A DNA stretch of 64,000 nucleotides from a virus, in IMG/VR virus record IMGVR_UViG_3300032093_000041, positions 41,679-105,678 of that record. One strand, given 5' to 3'. How positions within the stretch are numbered: position 1 is the first letter of the stretch; every line of letters starts with the position of its first letter. The notes under the pieces were generated by a model that saw nothing but the letters and a program-made list of their open reading frames with translations, searched no databases and was not told the origin of the DNA. A program made the translations under genes and the position numbers. Below are positions 1-12,100 of the stretch, piece after piece.

Positions 1-2
1 TT

Positions 3-1379
3 ACGGAACCGTACAGAAGAATGGTGCGTCGTGATGGATTTGTTCTTGAGCCAGTTGTTAGCAATGCTGTGCTACGAACGATTCCTGACAACAGAGACAT
101 GGAAGGTGCAACGTTCATACAGACAGCTCTTGAGCCGAAGACGATTGGACAAGACGAACTAGGTCTACTTTCCAACACAGGAATTCAGAAGCTTGTCTAT
201 GTCCTTAATGGTGGCTCAACCCTTAATATTGAAAAAGCCAGGCCCCTGACTGTTGGTGAAAGACGCAAACTCGGTAAAACCGTGAATGTCGCAATGAGGG
301 CCGACAACAGTTCCGACCCAGCAGCAAGATTGAGACTTGTAGCAGAAGAAATGGGCGACGCTGTTAGATATGAAGAGTCTTTCGAGCAAATATCAAACCC
401 CAACGAAATAGTTGTGGCAAAGATTCCTGGCTCGAACGTTAAAACACGTGTGAAAAGATGGGTTTATGAAGCGTTTTACGCCAAAAAACCAACTAAAAAA
501 ACGCCAGCAGAAGTAGATACAGAGGACGGCGACACGCTGTCCCCCGGCAAAAAAATTGACAATCTTTCTGGAGCCGTACGTCACTTAAACGCAGGCGGTT
601 CTTTAGAAAATATATCTAGCGCAATTCGCGTAGAGGCTCTAAGACGTAGTCGACTTTACAAGACTGGGAAACTCAAAGAAGGAGTAATTCTTCACGAGCG
701 TGCAGATGGACAAACTGTCTTTGAAATGAAACCGAAAAAAGACTTTGAGCATCTAGGTGCAGCATTTGCATCAGAAGTGCAAAGGTCTCTAGGTCTAATC
801 GCGCCAAAAGTGAGGGTTGCTGGAAGCGGAAATAGGCGTCCGTATCTTATTGGGGAAGCACAGGATGCTGCCACCAAGGGCTCGCAATCACGTTCAGACG
901 GTCTTAAAAACGTCGCTGCAGAGGATTTGGTTGGACTGGCTATTGCTGACTGGCTTACCGATACATACGGTAGGTCTCCGGCGAATATTGCTCCGGTGAA
1001 CATTAGCGGCTCAATGCGTGCTGTCTCATCAATAAATCCGATGGCTGGTTTGCCGACATCAAATGCTCGAAATGTAAGAGTCAGAATGGATTCTTCGATT
1101 GATGATTTTTTTGGCCAGCAGTTGCGCGAAATGTATCGCAAAAATTTCGAGCGCTTGCAGGCTGAGCAACGCAAAAAAGCTTTACAAATCATTGCTGCAT
1201 ATATAGAGCGTGCGCAAGATATAGACTTTGCGGACATGAGAAGGCGTCTAACTTTAGACGGTTCTTTATCTCAGGCAGAAAAACGACACCTTGGAATTAT
1301 CGAAAACCTTTTTAATAGGCGGCTTGAAACGCTTCGCACGTCGCGGGCAGCATTTATAAAAGTTCTCGGTCTAAAGTAA
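3..1379 (+). CDS. Large virion-associated protein, 5'-truncated, kinase-like segment
   Basis: The reading frame is open from the left edge, so the true start lies outside the window; the first ATG inside is at 21. Numbering from that ATG, residues about 240-330 (AAFASEVQRSLGLIAPKV, PYLIGEA, LAIADWLTDTYGRSPANI) resemble HipA/PI-kinase-like folds, with a possible D...N active-site pair. This is a weak, pattern-based reading. An ISGSM motif sits at nt 1002-1016, directly after that segment, matching the inter-domain motif of the giant proteins downstream. The C-terminal 110 residues are charged and helical. The gene ends 1 nt before the next start, so it belongs to the same rightward transcription unit as the polyvalent proteins and the capsid gene. 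Function is otherwise unknown. Confidence 0.6.
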   Translation, partial: TEPYRRMVRRDGFVLEPVVSNAVLRTIPDNRDMEGATFIQTALEPKTIGQDELGLLSNTGIQKLVYVLNGGSTLNIEKARPLTVGERRKLGKTVNVAMRADNSSDPAARLRLVAEEMGDAVRYEESFEQISNPNEIVVAKIPGSNVKTRVKRWVYEAFYAKKPTKKTPAEVDTEDGDTLSPGKKIDNLSGAVRHLNAGGSLENISSAIRVEALRRSRLYKTGKLKEGVILHERADGQTVFEMKPKKDFEHLGAAFASEVQRSLGLIAPKVRVAGSGNRRPYLIGEAQDAATKGSQSRSDGLKNVAAEDLVGLAIADWLTDTYGRSPANIAPVNISGSMRAVSSINPMAGLPTSNARNVRVRMDSSIDDFFGQQLREMYRKNFERLQAEQRKKALQIIAAYIERAQDIDFADMRRRLTLDGSLSQAEKRHLGIIENLFNRRLETLRTSRAAFIKVLGLK

Positions 1380-1380
1380 A

Positions 1381-4300
1381 ATGAAACAAATTTCTCTTGT
1401 TAAAGACAAAATAGACGGGTCCCCTTTTGCTGTCCTCCTGATAGACAAAGGTTCTGTCACGGCATATGGCTCTCCTGGACAAGGAGAAGACTGGGCAGAA
1501 TGGGTCAATAGTCAAGAAACATCCGTAGAAGAAATACAAGATGTTCTAGATGTTCGCCTGGTTGCTGAACCATCAATTCCAGCAAAAAAATTTAACGAGA
1601 GCTCAATCAGTAGCTACTTAGGTCAAGAAGCAATGGACTTGCTAATGGCAGAGTTAAATAAAAAAGCTCTGCTAGAAATAGTTCAAGTTAAGTCAGAAAG
1701 TCAGCCGCAGGAGTATGACGAGGAAGACCTTCCGGACTACACGCCCATATCGGTGTGGCCGTTGTCTGAAATATCGCTGGCTTCCATAGATGTTGCATAC
1801 AAATCTCAGCTTGCTGATTACAAGGCTAAAGCTTTCAACGCCGACAGAAACAGGCGGGCGCTTGCTCTTGAGGTGAAGTGGGCTAGAGCTATTTGGGATA
1901 ACGACCGTCAAGGATGGCGTTGCCCACCAGAGACCACCAATGGCGGCCAGTTCACTAACAGAATGGGTCTTGGTTGCACCACTGGTCTTGTTCGACGTCT
2001 TGGTCAATCTCTGATGAGCATTGAAGACAGAAATAAACTTCAGATGCAGCTCCCAGGACTAGAAGACCCGAGAGGTTTCCTGTATCGCTCTGGTTCATTA
2101 ATTGACCAGCGAGCAGAAACTAGACAGCGTGAATTTGCTGACCGACAAGAACGTCGCGCAGCACGCCGCGTTCGCAGTCTTATCGAAAAAGAAGGAAAAA
2201 AAGAACAAGAGCGTTTAGCTAAAGAAAACAAACGCAAACATCGTTCTGGGGAATCTCTAAGAGATATTTATTCAAGTTTTACGCCAGACGCAAGCAGAGT
2301 GTCTCGCGCACGTGCTGCTGGAGCAGTAAAGCTTCGTCGGTTTGCATCCAACGTAGAGCAAGAATCACTCAGGAATATTGGGGCGAGTCAACAGCGCAGA
2401 GACCGCAGGGTTAGGGACGTATCAGAGGAAAAGCTAGACAGTAAGAAGATACGCAAGCTCCGCGATTTTGGTGGAAAAATACCTGGTTCAAAACTTGGAG
2501 GCTATGTCCAGTACGACAAGATGATGGCAGACGACAAAGGGCAGGCTGTCGACATCAATGGCGAACTCATGGTCCCTCGTGTTCTTGTGGACATGGATGA
2601 AATGCACTCTAATCCATACTACGGAAGAGAATTTTTAACAGATGATTCCGGTAATCAAGTAGAAAATTTCCATGCCAATCATAAGTGGGTCACCGTAGAA
2701 GAAGTACTCGCTATGGCGTCTATCAATCGCGCGACCAAACCAGCACATGACTGGATTGAAATGCGTAAGGGGCGAGGTTTCCCTGGTGATGAAACCATTG
2801 AGTTTGTTGAAGCAAAAGAACTTCGTAAAATTCAAAAAGACAATGGATTTATTGGAGTTCGGTCAAGCTTAAAAGACAAAGGCAAAGGCCGTTTTGACGG
2901 AGACACTCGCGGCAAAGGCAAGAAGAAGACAAAACCAGCGCAAGGCGGCTCCATCGGCGACATGGAATTTGAGCCAGATGAATTGCCGCCAACCGTCGCA
3001 AAAAGGTTTGGAGATGCATGGCGCGATAGCAGAAAACGTCTTGGTTCGTGGATTGCAAACCTTGACCCCTTGCTAGATGAAGACCAGAAAACACGTCGCG
3101 AAAAGCGTCGCCGCCAAAAAGCTTCAAAATCTAAAGACTCGAGCGCCATAAACGGTGCAAACATTCTTCAGTCTCTATTCTCTGATATTGATGACCCGAT
3201 AGAGGCAACCGTGCGATACGCACAACTGTCCAACTTTAAAGAACCAGAGTTCAGAGACTGGTACGACTACACCACAAACAACAAACCAGTACCTGAGCGT
3301 CGCGAAGATTGGAACTTTGGATTCAATAGTGTAATTGGCGAACCGACACCTCATTTTGCTCGGCTCAAAAACCTTATAGACGGAATAGTGTCAGAACACG
3401 CCGCTGGCGTACTGATTACAGCGGACGACTCAGAAGACCCCGATATAACCAAATTTATTTTTCAAGATTACGACTTCAGTACAAAGTTTAGGTCTGGTCA
3501 AATTGGGAATGTATACAACGTGCGTGTTGTAACAAGGACTGATGGCGTTGAAGAAGTACGACAAATAGCTGTAGATTCAATAAGTCTAAATCGCTGGACG
3601 GATAATCCATTAGACGAGAACAGACAACCAATTACGGCAACTGATGCAGGTCTATATATGCTGTGGTCAAACACAACGTTTTTAGATGTTCCGGAAGATG
3701 TCGTAGAGAGAGCAGCTAGTGGGCAAATGCCTACGTTTGAGCTCGTAGAGCTTGCTGCGAAACAATGGGTGGACCCAGGGTATCACGGTGCTCAGCCGCC
3801 TGCTTTCTATTATGACCAGGCCACTAAATGGCACGAACATTACAGGGTTATCGGCTTCAACCAAAAGGGTGCTCCGCTATATATCAAGGGTGCAGGCGGG
3901 AGGGGTCGGACCGGGTCAACGTCGGTACATATCCCTGGCACATCAAATTCTGTCGTAGACACGAGAACCGGTGGTCTTATTTCTGGCCGCATGAGCCAAG
4001 AAACAATAATCACCCCAGAAGGTCAGCGAGCCCTAGACGACCCTAATGTGAATATTTGGACTGGTGAACAAAACTTTCTGGTGCTTGACGGAGGCCCTGC
4101 ACCCGGGCGCGGACGCCGGCGTCGTCGCACATCTGGTCCTACGCCCCAGTCTCCTGGTGTTGTATCGCGCTTCCTTGATGGAGAAGGTCGCCAACTAAGT
4201 AGAGAACGCCGCAGCGCAAGAAGGATGCTAAAGGGGCGTACACCAAAAGACACACGCCCGATACGTCAACGCATAGAAGCTGCGCTGTATGAGAGGTCAC

Positions 4301-7300
4301 GTCGTCGGTCAGGCGAGCCAAGACCCATTTCAATGCAGGCACCGGATATCGACATAAACGTTTACTCCGACGAGCTTCGCAGAATGGAAGAAAGCGGAGA
4401 GTCGATAGAGGCACGCAATGCACTTCCACCGATAGATGGCGTATATGACTGGTTGCTCCCAGATAACTTTTCCGCTGGCAATGATTGGTGGGGCTCTGGC
4501 GTAAACCAGCAACGAATAGACACCCTTAATGCTTCATTACACGAGCTTGGAGGTTCATTCTTCCCGCTCGTATCGCAACGCGATATTGACCGTTTGCCGC
4601 AGCTTGCTGAAGAAGGCAGAAAGTGGCTAGAAGACATAAATGACCCTGACAAGGATTCTGCTCCTGGAGAAGTATCCAACTGGGGTTTTGCCGAATGGAA
4701 AGAGTATGGAGGATATACATACGTTTACGATTCGAGGAACGAAACAAAACCGCCCATTGCAATCGTAAACAACGAATCCGGCACAACGCACATGATTGGC
4801 AAAGATGGCCAACACCTTATGACTCTGGTCACGAGAGTGGCTCCATCTGGAGAAACTGTATTTTTGCCCGTTGGCTCAAACTCGACGCATAAACGGCTCG
4901 ACAACATCACTGAGCAGCCGGGATTCTTGCAGACAGTTTTAGGTAAATTCCGTAGACGCCAACAGCAAGACATAAACCCAGAGCAGATTATCCCTGGTCT
5001 TCGTTCCAGAGAACGAGCATTCACTCGTGGCGACAATACAATTGAGGACGTTCGTTCCCAGTTTGAGAATGGGACACCTTCAGATACGTTCCCATACTCA
5101 TTTGCAACAAAGCAACGTACTGGCGCATTAGCTCCAACTTCTCTTACAACTCTTCAGGAGGAGTCACTGCTAGAAGAAGCAGATAAACTGCAGGTACAAA
5201 TCGCCGATGACTTTAGACGTCAATTGGGTCTAAACAAAAAAGACCAACTGACCGAAGAGGCAATCAAAGACCTCATTGATGACCTCCAACGTCGTGGCAA
5301 AAAACGCGAAGCTGGAATTGCAACAAACAACCTTCACGACCTTGCCGTACTTGATGACATGTTGCAGTCACGAGACGTTATGCATGTCAACAACCTAAAG
5401 CCGGGCCGCAGGCATCTACTTTTAGGCACAAGCGTAAACCCAGTACCAGACTCCGAGCAAAAGCGCCGCCGCGCAATGACGCCAGACATGATTCACGTTT
5501 CCAGTGATTCAAGAGCAATGGATTCAAGGCTTTCAGACAGAGGGGACACAGACCCAGCAACGTCTAAGAGAACATATCCGAGTGGAGCAATAAATCTCTA
5601 CGAACCGTCTGAAGAGTCGTTTACGCCTTCATCGCCAAGGCCGCAAACTGGACCAGCCCTCATTCCGGGGGAGGGCGATGCTACTGGAACAATTGTTTAT
5701 CAAAACGGAATGTATTTTGATACGTCAACAAACCGTTACGTAGAAGACTTAAGTGGTCTCGATTTTGAATCAGCAGACTTTGTCCATGTTCCTGTTCCTT
5801 TAGAGGAATCTTCTACAAACGGAATCGACGATTTAGGCGGGGAGTTTCCTAAAATTCTTCTTACTTCCGGACCTGGTGCTCCTAGTCGACAATCGGCAGT
5901 CATAGCTCCTGGAGTTTCAAGCACGAATCCAGAAGCCGCTCTTACTTCTAGGCCAGATGCTGTTAATGCCGTCGTAGCAAAACCGAATTCATTTACCGAA
6001 GCATTTTACTTAGTAAGAAATAGATGGCGTCAGATTGCCGCAACAAAACCTGCCGACCAGACTGAGCCATACCGAAAGCTGACAGACAAGATTGGCGCAG
6101 ACCCAGCTCCGACTGCATTTATGCTGTCGTCGCTGTTGAGCCCGCTTCTTTCTAAGGCAGACGGTCTGGAATCAGAAGAAGGCGTGTCTCTATATTCAGC
6201 ACCAATTCATTCCCCTACGCTTTCCGGTAGCGACAATGCCGCAGGAATATTGAGGGCAATAAGAAACGCATCAAGAAAATCACCAACAGAAAACGGTCTT
6301 TTCTCTGATTACTTACCTGGTTCATCAGGCGACATTGTCTCGTATTCTGGTATGGCAGTTGGGCCCCACGCACCCCGTGGGCAGACGGTACTTGACGCAA
6401 TAGGCGTATTTGCTGACTTGCCGTTTGAGACTGTTTATATACCGAGCACCCAACCAATAGCTCCAAATGTGGCGCAGCACAATAGTTTAGCGAATGCAAA
6501 CCGAACATTACTTGATACAAAAATATTCCGGTCGCTGAACGCTGCACTCCAGTTGGATTACGCGTCGCAAAAAATGCGTCAGCTGCTGGATAGCGGCACA
6601 CCACAAGAAATAACTGGCTGGAACGACACATGGGGTAAAAGATTCGGCGGAAGATTTGACATAACACAAGCAGATATTGAGTCTGTCGAGCAGCTACGTG
6701 ATGCAGCGTGGCAGCGTGCGGCGGAAGACCTTTCGTCCGTTGCTAAAAATGCTGGTGACCGCAGAAACGACTTCCTTAACCAGTGGCGTAATCGCTCCCA
6801 ATTCCGCCCAGAGAATCGCGAGATAGACGCTGAGCTCAGCATTGCCACCGAATACATCACTAATGGTGTTATTGCTGAGCAAGCGGAGTACCTACTCACT
6901 AAGCACATACTCACCAATCCACGAATAATGCAAAGCCTTGCTCAGTCCGAGCTTGTATCTTTAGAGTCGCGTTCAAGAGAAGCGAACAAGAGAATGGAGA
7001 GGCTCGAAGCTATACGTAGTGCGCAAACCGCACTAGGTAGGCGCTCTATGCCTGGGTATTCACCAGAAGACATTGACCCCATTGAATTATTGCCAGTACT
7101 TGATAGACACGGTGATGGTGTTGTTACAAACGCATCACTGCGCGACCCAGCAGAAATAGTCGAAATATTGTCTGACCACAAATCTCTTGGATTTGGAGCT
7201 CCTTTAGACATAGACCCAGCAACTGGAGAATATGTTCCATCCATTTTAACCGACGACCAAATGGAAGCATTGGCGCTAATAGATTACTCAATCCGTAGAA

Positions 7301-8733
7301 ATCTAAGCCAAGGAAGTCCAGCAGATGAATACGGATATACCGGCATGCCGGAAGCAAACACCGTATTTGGACACCTAGAGCTAGACAATTTACCTCCAGA
7401 GAACCTAACTGGCTGGCAACGCCAATCCCCAGGAGCCGCTGCAGTATGGTCTCTTATGGAGGCTTCTGGATTCAACGGAAACCCACTATTGCTTGATGTA
7501 GAAGAATTTAAAGAAATAGCTAAAATTGAAGATTCATCAGGAAAACGACAAACTCTAGTTGTAACCAGAGGTATCGATTCTCATGGAAGAAACTCAGGAA
7601 GTTTTCTCACCAACTTGCTCCTAAGAGCTAAACGCTCGCTTCTTGGTTCAGGCGGAGCACAGCATGGAACGGGAGAATATTGGAGCGCTCAGCCTTTTGA
7701 ATGGCGCTCAAACAGTGAGTCTTCGGCAATCGGAATGATTGTGCGCGGAAATCACAGGGTAGGTTCGCATGAATTGCTCGTAGGTACCGACAGCTCAGCA
7801 AGAACTAACGGCTCGAATGGTATCTTGTCGGATTTATTTTACGAAGCCACGTGGGCTGTTGCAAACGCACTTGGTGCAAGAGGTTTCGGCAGCGGTACAA
7901 ATCCTAGTCACGGACAAGAATACGCAGCAGATATCCCAGTTAATTCAGTGAAAATAGACCCTGTTACCGGACTGTATGACCAGGCCGACCTGGATAACCT
8001 ACAACTAAAAATCCTGGAACTGACCAGGGCGTTTGACCCATCACAAGGCCTCGGTAGCGCTGGCCTGATGACCCTTGAGAAGTGGGCGGACAGAAGAAAT
8101 TTTGTTACAGATTCCATAATCCCAGACCTTGCTGGTGGAGCTGCAGCTTCAAACTTCGACCGCAATGAGTCAGCAATCAGGGAAAGGCAATTTTTAAATG
8201 CCTGGCTTGGCCAACACTTGAGCTGGATGGTTCAACTGGCACAAATGCGACGAGATGAGTCTGACCGGGTCAACGGAAAGGAAAACGCTCAGTGGAATAG
8301 GCGTCTAGATGCTGCTCAGCACTCCATCGTGATGATGGACCCAAATGCCAGAGCAGCAATGATGGGGTATGACGTTCTGATTAGACATGACCAGAACAGT
8401 CATAACTGGAGCAGCAGGAGTCAATACGACACAGACGCCAGTTATAGGTTTGGCGATTATGATTTCTGGGAGCAAGACAGCAGCAGAATAACACTCCATA
8501 ATCCGAAAGTGTTGCTGATGTTAAACAGAACAGCCACTCCGATGCTGAGGCGTGTCCATTCTTCTCAGACATGGGCCGTTAGAAGCAACCGGAGCGGAGG
8601 GCATTTCCTTGATGGGTCAGGACTGACAATCGCAGACATATTGCAGGAGATACCAGCAAATCCAACAACACCTGAAGAACAATATATCGCCGATACTCTT
8701 ACTAGGTATATAGAATTATGGGGCGGACTATGA
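1381..8733 (+). CDS. Giant polyvalent protein (2450 aa) with ART-like segment
   Basis: One uninterrupted frame of 2450 codons. Visible parts: an N-terminal region of about 170 residues; a Cys/Gly patch near residue 183-205 (GGQFTNRMGLGCTTG); a very basic coiled-coil stretch around 240-300; one ISGRM motif at residues 867-871 (nt 3979-3993); an Arg-rich tract near 905-920; a DRHGDGVV calcium-loop-like sequence near residue 1908; and an ADP-ribosyltransferase-like segment around 2057-2140 (VVTRGIDSHGR ... HGTGEYWS). The rest is unassigned. The position between the upstream giant gene and the capsid gene, the absence of signal peptide or membrane segments, and the multi-domain make-up suggest an injected, head-packaged effector protein rather than a tape measure; that is inference. 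It overlaps the next gene by 4 nt (ATGA). Confidence 0.75.
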   Translation: MKQISLVKDKIDGSPFAVLLIDKGSVTAYGSPGQGEDWAEWVNSQETSVEEIQDVLDVRLVAEPSIPAKKFNESSISSYLGQEAMDLLMAELNKKALLEIVQVKSESQPQEYDEEDLPDYTPISVWPLSEISLASIDVAYKSQLADYKAKAFNADRNRRALALEVKWARAIWDNDRQGWRCPPETTNGGQFTNRMGLGCTTGLVRRLGQSLMSIEDRNKLQMQLPGLEDPRGFLYRSGSLIDQRAETRQREFADRQERRAARRVRSLIEKEGKKEQERLAKENKRKHRSGESLRDIYSSFTPDASRVSRARAAGAVKLRRFASNVEQESLRNIGASQQRRDRRVRDVSEEKLDSKKIRKLRDFGGKIPGSKLGGYVQYDKMMADDKGQAVDINGELMVPRVLVDMDEMHSNPYYGREFLTDDSGNQVENFHANHKWVTVEEVLAMASINRATKPAHDWIEMRKGRGFPGDETIEFVEAKELRKIQKDNGFIGVRSSLKDKGKGRFDGDTRGKGKKKTKPAQGGSIGDMEFEPDELPPTVAKRFGDAWRDSRKRLGSWIANLDPLLDEDQKTRREKRRRQKASKSKDSSAINGANILQSLFSDIDDPIEATVRYAQLSNFKEPEFRDWYDYTTNNKPVPERREDWNFGFNSVIGEPTPHFARLKNLIDGIVSEHAAGVLITADDSEDPDITKFIFQDYDFSTKFRSGQIGNVYNVRVVTRTDGVEEVRQIAVDSISLNRWTDNPLDENRQPITATDAGLYMLWSNTTFLDVPEDVVERAASGQMPTFELVELAAKQWVDPGYHGAQPPAFYYDQATKWHEHYRVIGFNQKGAPLYIKGAGGRGRTGSTSVHIPGTSNSVVDTRTGGLISGRMSQETIITPEGQRALDDPNVNIWTGEQNFLVLDGGPAPGRGRRRRRTSGPTPQSPGVVSRFLDGEGRQLSRERRSARRMLKGRTPKDTRPIRQRIEAALYERSRRRSGEPRPISMQAPDIDINVYSDELRRMEESGESIEARNALPPIDGVYDWLLPDNFSAGNDWWGSGVNQQRIDTLNASLHELGGSFFPLVSQRDIDRLPQLAEEGRKWLEDINDPDKDSAPGEVSNWGFAEWKEYGGYTYVYDSRNETKPPIAIVNNESGTTHMIGKDGQHLMTLVTRVAPSGETVFLPVGSNSTHKRLDNITEQPGFLQTVLGKFRRRQQQDINPEQIIPGLRSRERAFTRGDNTIEDVRSQFENGTPSDTFPYSFATKQRTGALAPTSLTTLQEESLLEEADKLQVQIADDFRRQLGLNKKDQLTEEAIKDLIDDLQRRGKKREAGIATNNLHDLAVLDDMLQSRDVMHVNNLKPGRRHLLLGTSVNPVPDSEQKRRRAMTPDMIHVSSDSRAMDSRLSDRGDTDPATSKRTYPSGAINLYEPSEESFTPSSPRPQTGPALIPGEGDATGTIVYQNGMYFDTSTNRYVEDLSGLDFESADFVHVPVPLEESSTNGIDDLGGEFPKILLTSGPGAPSRQSAVIAPGVSSTNPEAALTSRPDAVNAVVAKPNSFTEAFYLVRNRWRQIAATKPADQTEPYRKLTDKIGADPAPTAFMLSSLLSPLLSKADGLESEEGVSLYSAPIHSPTLSGSDNAAGILRAIRNASRKSPTENGLFSDYLPGSSGDIVSYSGMAVGPHAPRGQTVLDAIGVFADLPFETVYIPSTQPIAPNVAQHNSLANANRTLLDTKIFRSLNAALQLDYASQKMRQLLDSGTPQEITGWNDTWGKRFGGRFDITQADIESVEQLRDAAWQRAAEDLSSVAKNAGDRRNDFLNQWRNRSQFRPENREIDAELSIATEYITNGVIAEQAEYLLTKHILTNPRIMQSLAQSELVSLESRSREANKRMERLEAIRSAQTALGRRSMPGYSPEDIDPIELLPVLDRHGDGVVTNASLRDPAEIVEILSDHKSLGFGAPLDIDPATGEYVPSILTDDQMEALALIDYSIRRNLSQGSPADEYGYTGMPEANTVFGHLELDNLPPENLTGWQRQSPGAAAVWSLMEASGFNGNPLLLDVEEFKEIAKIEDSSGKRQTLVVTRGIDSHGRNSGSFLTNLLLRAKRSLLGSGGAQHGTGEYWSAQPFEWRSNSESSAIGMIVRGNHRVGSHELLVGTDSSARTNGSNGILSDLFYEATWAVANALGARGFGSGTNPSHGQEYAADIPVNSVKIDPVTGLYDQADLDNLQLKILELTRAFDPSQGLGSAGLMTLEKWADRRNFVTDSIIPDLAGGAAASNFDRNESAIRERQFLNAWLGQHLSWMVQLAQMRRDESDRVNGKENAQWNRRLDAAQHSIVMMDPNARAAMMGYDVLIRHDQNSHNWSSRSQYDTDASYRFGDYDFWEQDSSRITLHNPKVLLMLNRTATPMLRRVHSSQTWAVRSNRSGGHFLDGSGLTIADILQEIPANPTTPEEQYIADTLTRYIELWGGL

Positions 8734-9119
8734 AATCTATAGATAAATCATCTTTAACGTCAGACGAATTTGCAATGTATTCACAGAGCAAGTTAAAACT
8801 AAAACGAGCCGTGGAGGACATGTATCAACTTGCTGAGTTGCCTCCATTTGCTTTTGACAAGACAGGAAAAACTCCAGAACTTGCTGGGGAATTCATACAA
8901 GACATAAATGAACACCTTCGAGACATTGATGAAGAAGATTTCATCACAGATAGATATAGGCCACTTGTAGACATAAAAACCAAATATGAAAACGAACTCA
9001 ATGAAGCTCGCAAAATACGCGACAGTGCGCCCAAGCTTGGCCTAGCGTTAAAAAAATGGTTTGAAGACAACAATCTACGAATGGACGAAGCGATAGCGTA
9101 TTTCTACGGCGTGGATTAA
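8730..9119 (+). CDS. Hypothetical helical protein, 129 aa
   Basis: The ATG at 8730 overlaps the stop of the giant gene as ATGA, which favours it over the ATG at 8718. The protein is charged and predicted helical throughout, with no membrane segment and no recognised motif. The next gene starts 2 nt after its stop, so it is translationally coupled on both sides. It may be a chaperone or assembly partner of the giant proteins that flank it, but nothing in the sequence proves this. Confidence 0.75.
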   Translation: MKSIDKSSLTSDEFAMYSQSKLKLKRAVEDMYQLAELPPFAFDKTGKTPELAGEFIQDINEHLRDIDEEDFITDRYRPLVDIKTKYENELNEARKIRDSAPKLGLALKKWFEDNNLRMDEAIAYFYGVD

Positions 9120-9121
9120 AT

Positions 9122-12100
9122 ATGCTTATTGAAAACGAAGACGAGAAGCCTAGGAACAGAAAGCTTCGACGCAACAAAAAAAACTGGGAAAAGCTTAGAG
9201 AAAAACCAATTGTCGCTATCGATACCCTGTCTGGTGGCGGTCTTGTTTCAGGTCAAATATCGGGCAAAGCTCTGGGAGGACGCATAGGTCGTCGTATTGG
9301 TGGAGCCTCTAAGCCAATGGATATGAATCCGACTACAGCAAGAGACGCCGACATGGACGGAATGGTCTTAGAGGGCATACCAACAATTCGCCAAGGAAGA
9401 GGAATGCCAGACCCCACACCGGGAGGCGAAGTCGCCGGCCGAATGGGCAGGGAGCAAAATAAAGAAGAGTTTGTAGGTGTAGACAAGCTTTTGCGCCAAC
9501 ATTTTTCACAGTTTGCAAAGTTTCAAGAATGGACGAAAAACAAAGATTGGAACGCATTCCATAGAAACCATTTTGACTGGTGGATGTTTCCAATCCCTCT
9601 CGGTTCTAATTCATATAGGGATGAGTACAACATTGCCGGGGAACCGCTAGAAGAACTACGGCAAAACAAACGCTACATGGCAACGCTGGCGAGCGCAATG
9701 AGGATGTACACACGTTCAATCGGCTGGGACATGGACAGTCAAGAGTGGATAAATAACGCCGAAATAGAACGTGGGCAAGAGCCAGTTAGAAGCCTTAATC
9801 GTGCTCGCTTACTCAAAATTGCCCAGTCAGCTGAAGCTCATGGTCTAGATAATGAACTTAGCTCGATGAGCCACATGGTCAACGACATGCGTTCGAACGG
9901 CATCCCAACCGGAAATGATGAATACTGGAATTCTATTTCTGGAAGGATGAGCAATCCTGATAGACCAAATTTTCCACTTAACCCAAAACAAGGCGACACT
10001 TTCTCTTCAGATGACCCAGAAGATACAAGAATATGGAAATTTGATGGAAAGTTATGGGTTAGGCAAGACGGAGGCGGAAGACGCTCCGCGACAGTTGGGT
10101 TCCGTAAAGCCGGTGGCAGCGGGGGTAAAAGTATATCTCCATCAGCTTCTTCTATTAGGGCTGGTTCAGAAAGAACTGTAAAATATGGTTCGCCAGCTTT
10201 CGATGAGCTGTGGGAACGCCGCGACAAAGAAAACGAACAGGCGGACGGCACCAACCTAACATTTGACTGGAAAAATGAAGAGTCAAGGCTTTACTACTTA
10301 TCAGTATTTGGCAAATTTCCCAATACTCATCCTAAAAATAGAAAAAAAGTGGGATGGGCAAAATTTGGTGGGGGTAACGAGCCTGGGAATTATTCTGGGG
10401 GAACTCACTCCTGGATTGCTGCAGTAAAGAATCAATTGCGTGAACTTGGAATTTCACTCGTCCCACAAGAACACCCTAAAATGGGGGACCAATATGGAAG
10501 CTGGATTTCTTTCTCCGGCAGCCCTGGTGCGTCTGCTGCAGAAGGAGCATCAGCAAAACAGCTGTTATCTCATCTTGCAGAAACAATTAGCCCTGATACA
10601 TTCTATGAACACTTTGAAGCTTGGATTAGAAATCCATTTGTAACAGCACAAAAAAACGGCAAAGACGTTGGCGTAAGACTTGCTTTCAACAATGATAAAG
10701 AAAAGCTTTTAAATGAATACCGGCGTAGAGTTATAGCGCTACGAGATGCATTGTACTCTCATTTTGGTAACGAGGTTGACGAAGTTGCCGAAACAATGGT
10801 TAAGCCCCTAACAGACTCATCAGGAAAATCCAGCACCAATACTGGGAACGATTGGGTAGACCTAACAGAAAATGCTAGATGGGCTTCCAACTTAATCAAA
10901 CAACAAGTATCAAATATTCTTGAACAAGAAAAACCTCGCAGCGAAGAACGCCTTGCATATCTTTTAGATTCGCGACTGCAATCAAAGCTACCTGATGAAA
11001 TAAGGCAACAAATACGAACATCTCCTAGTTTTATTAGAGGCTTGCTTCAAGAAGAATTCAAAAACAGGGACTGGGGGAGAGGAGATAATTTCTCCCAAAT
11101 AGATTTAATGCCCTCCGTTGATGACGAAACGGTGTCCCTGATTGAAGAATTAGCTGACGAATTTATAGAAAAACTAATAAGCGAAAATGCCGATGTGAGC
11201 GTAGTAAGTGACGCAGATTCTAAAAATTTCATTGATTCATTTGTTCAGGATTCCTCAATGCGGACATCCGCAGCAAAGCCGATGTTGCAGAGCAAACTCA
11301 GCAACAGAATAGCTAGAGGACAAATTTCTGGGAAAATGGGAAATACCCCAGAAAATGACATAGAAGCGAAAGACCTTGAATACGACCCCGACACGCCAGA
11401 GCATTTAGGGAACCATTTCACATCGAAACATGAAGGGTACGACGTTAGGCCTAACCCTGTAGACAACGTCTTGGATGCGCGCAATACCGGCGCACCACTG
11501 GAGTGGCTCGTACCAGGTTCGTATCACCCAGAAATAAAAGAATTAGTCAATGGGCTGACGGACAAGGTATTGGAGCTTGGGTTTGCTAGTTACCTACAAA
11601 CAAATCCAGACTTCTACATGGGCTCTAAAGATACCGCTGGTCGCGATGCAGCATCGGAATTCAGAGGTTGGCTCGGAGGATGGATTGGAGCAACTGTTTC
11701 CAAGATAATGGCCTTGGGTGATTTTGGTGAAGATTTTGAACTAGACGACGGTCATAGGGACTTCATAAGAAATTTCGTAGGAGACATGGCCGACACAATG
11801 ACCCGCTTCTCTGACATACCGCGTGAAGACCCTGACGGTCGTGGCGGCAACACAATGCAAGTGCTTCGTGGCCTTATTTCTCGTGTTCCTGGATTTGGTT
11901 CAGGGGGAAGTATGACAAGCGACCTAAGTCAAGAAGTAAATGACATAGCCAGCGGACTAGCAATGCGGGCCATACACGCAGGGTTAAAAATCAACAACAT
12001 GCAACGTATGGGTATTAGCGATAGACGTAGGGCGAACCAAGACACACTTGACTGGTGGAACTCTGCCATAGGCGCTGGCCTGCTTTCTACATCTCCTAGC

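Noticed and set aside
1381-8733. Tape-measure protein
   Set aside because: Length fits, but no transmembrane or long coiled-coil repeats, and it lies upstream of the capsid gene with enzyme-like modules.
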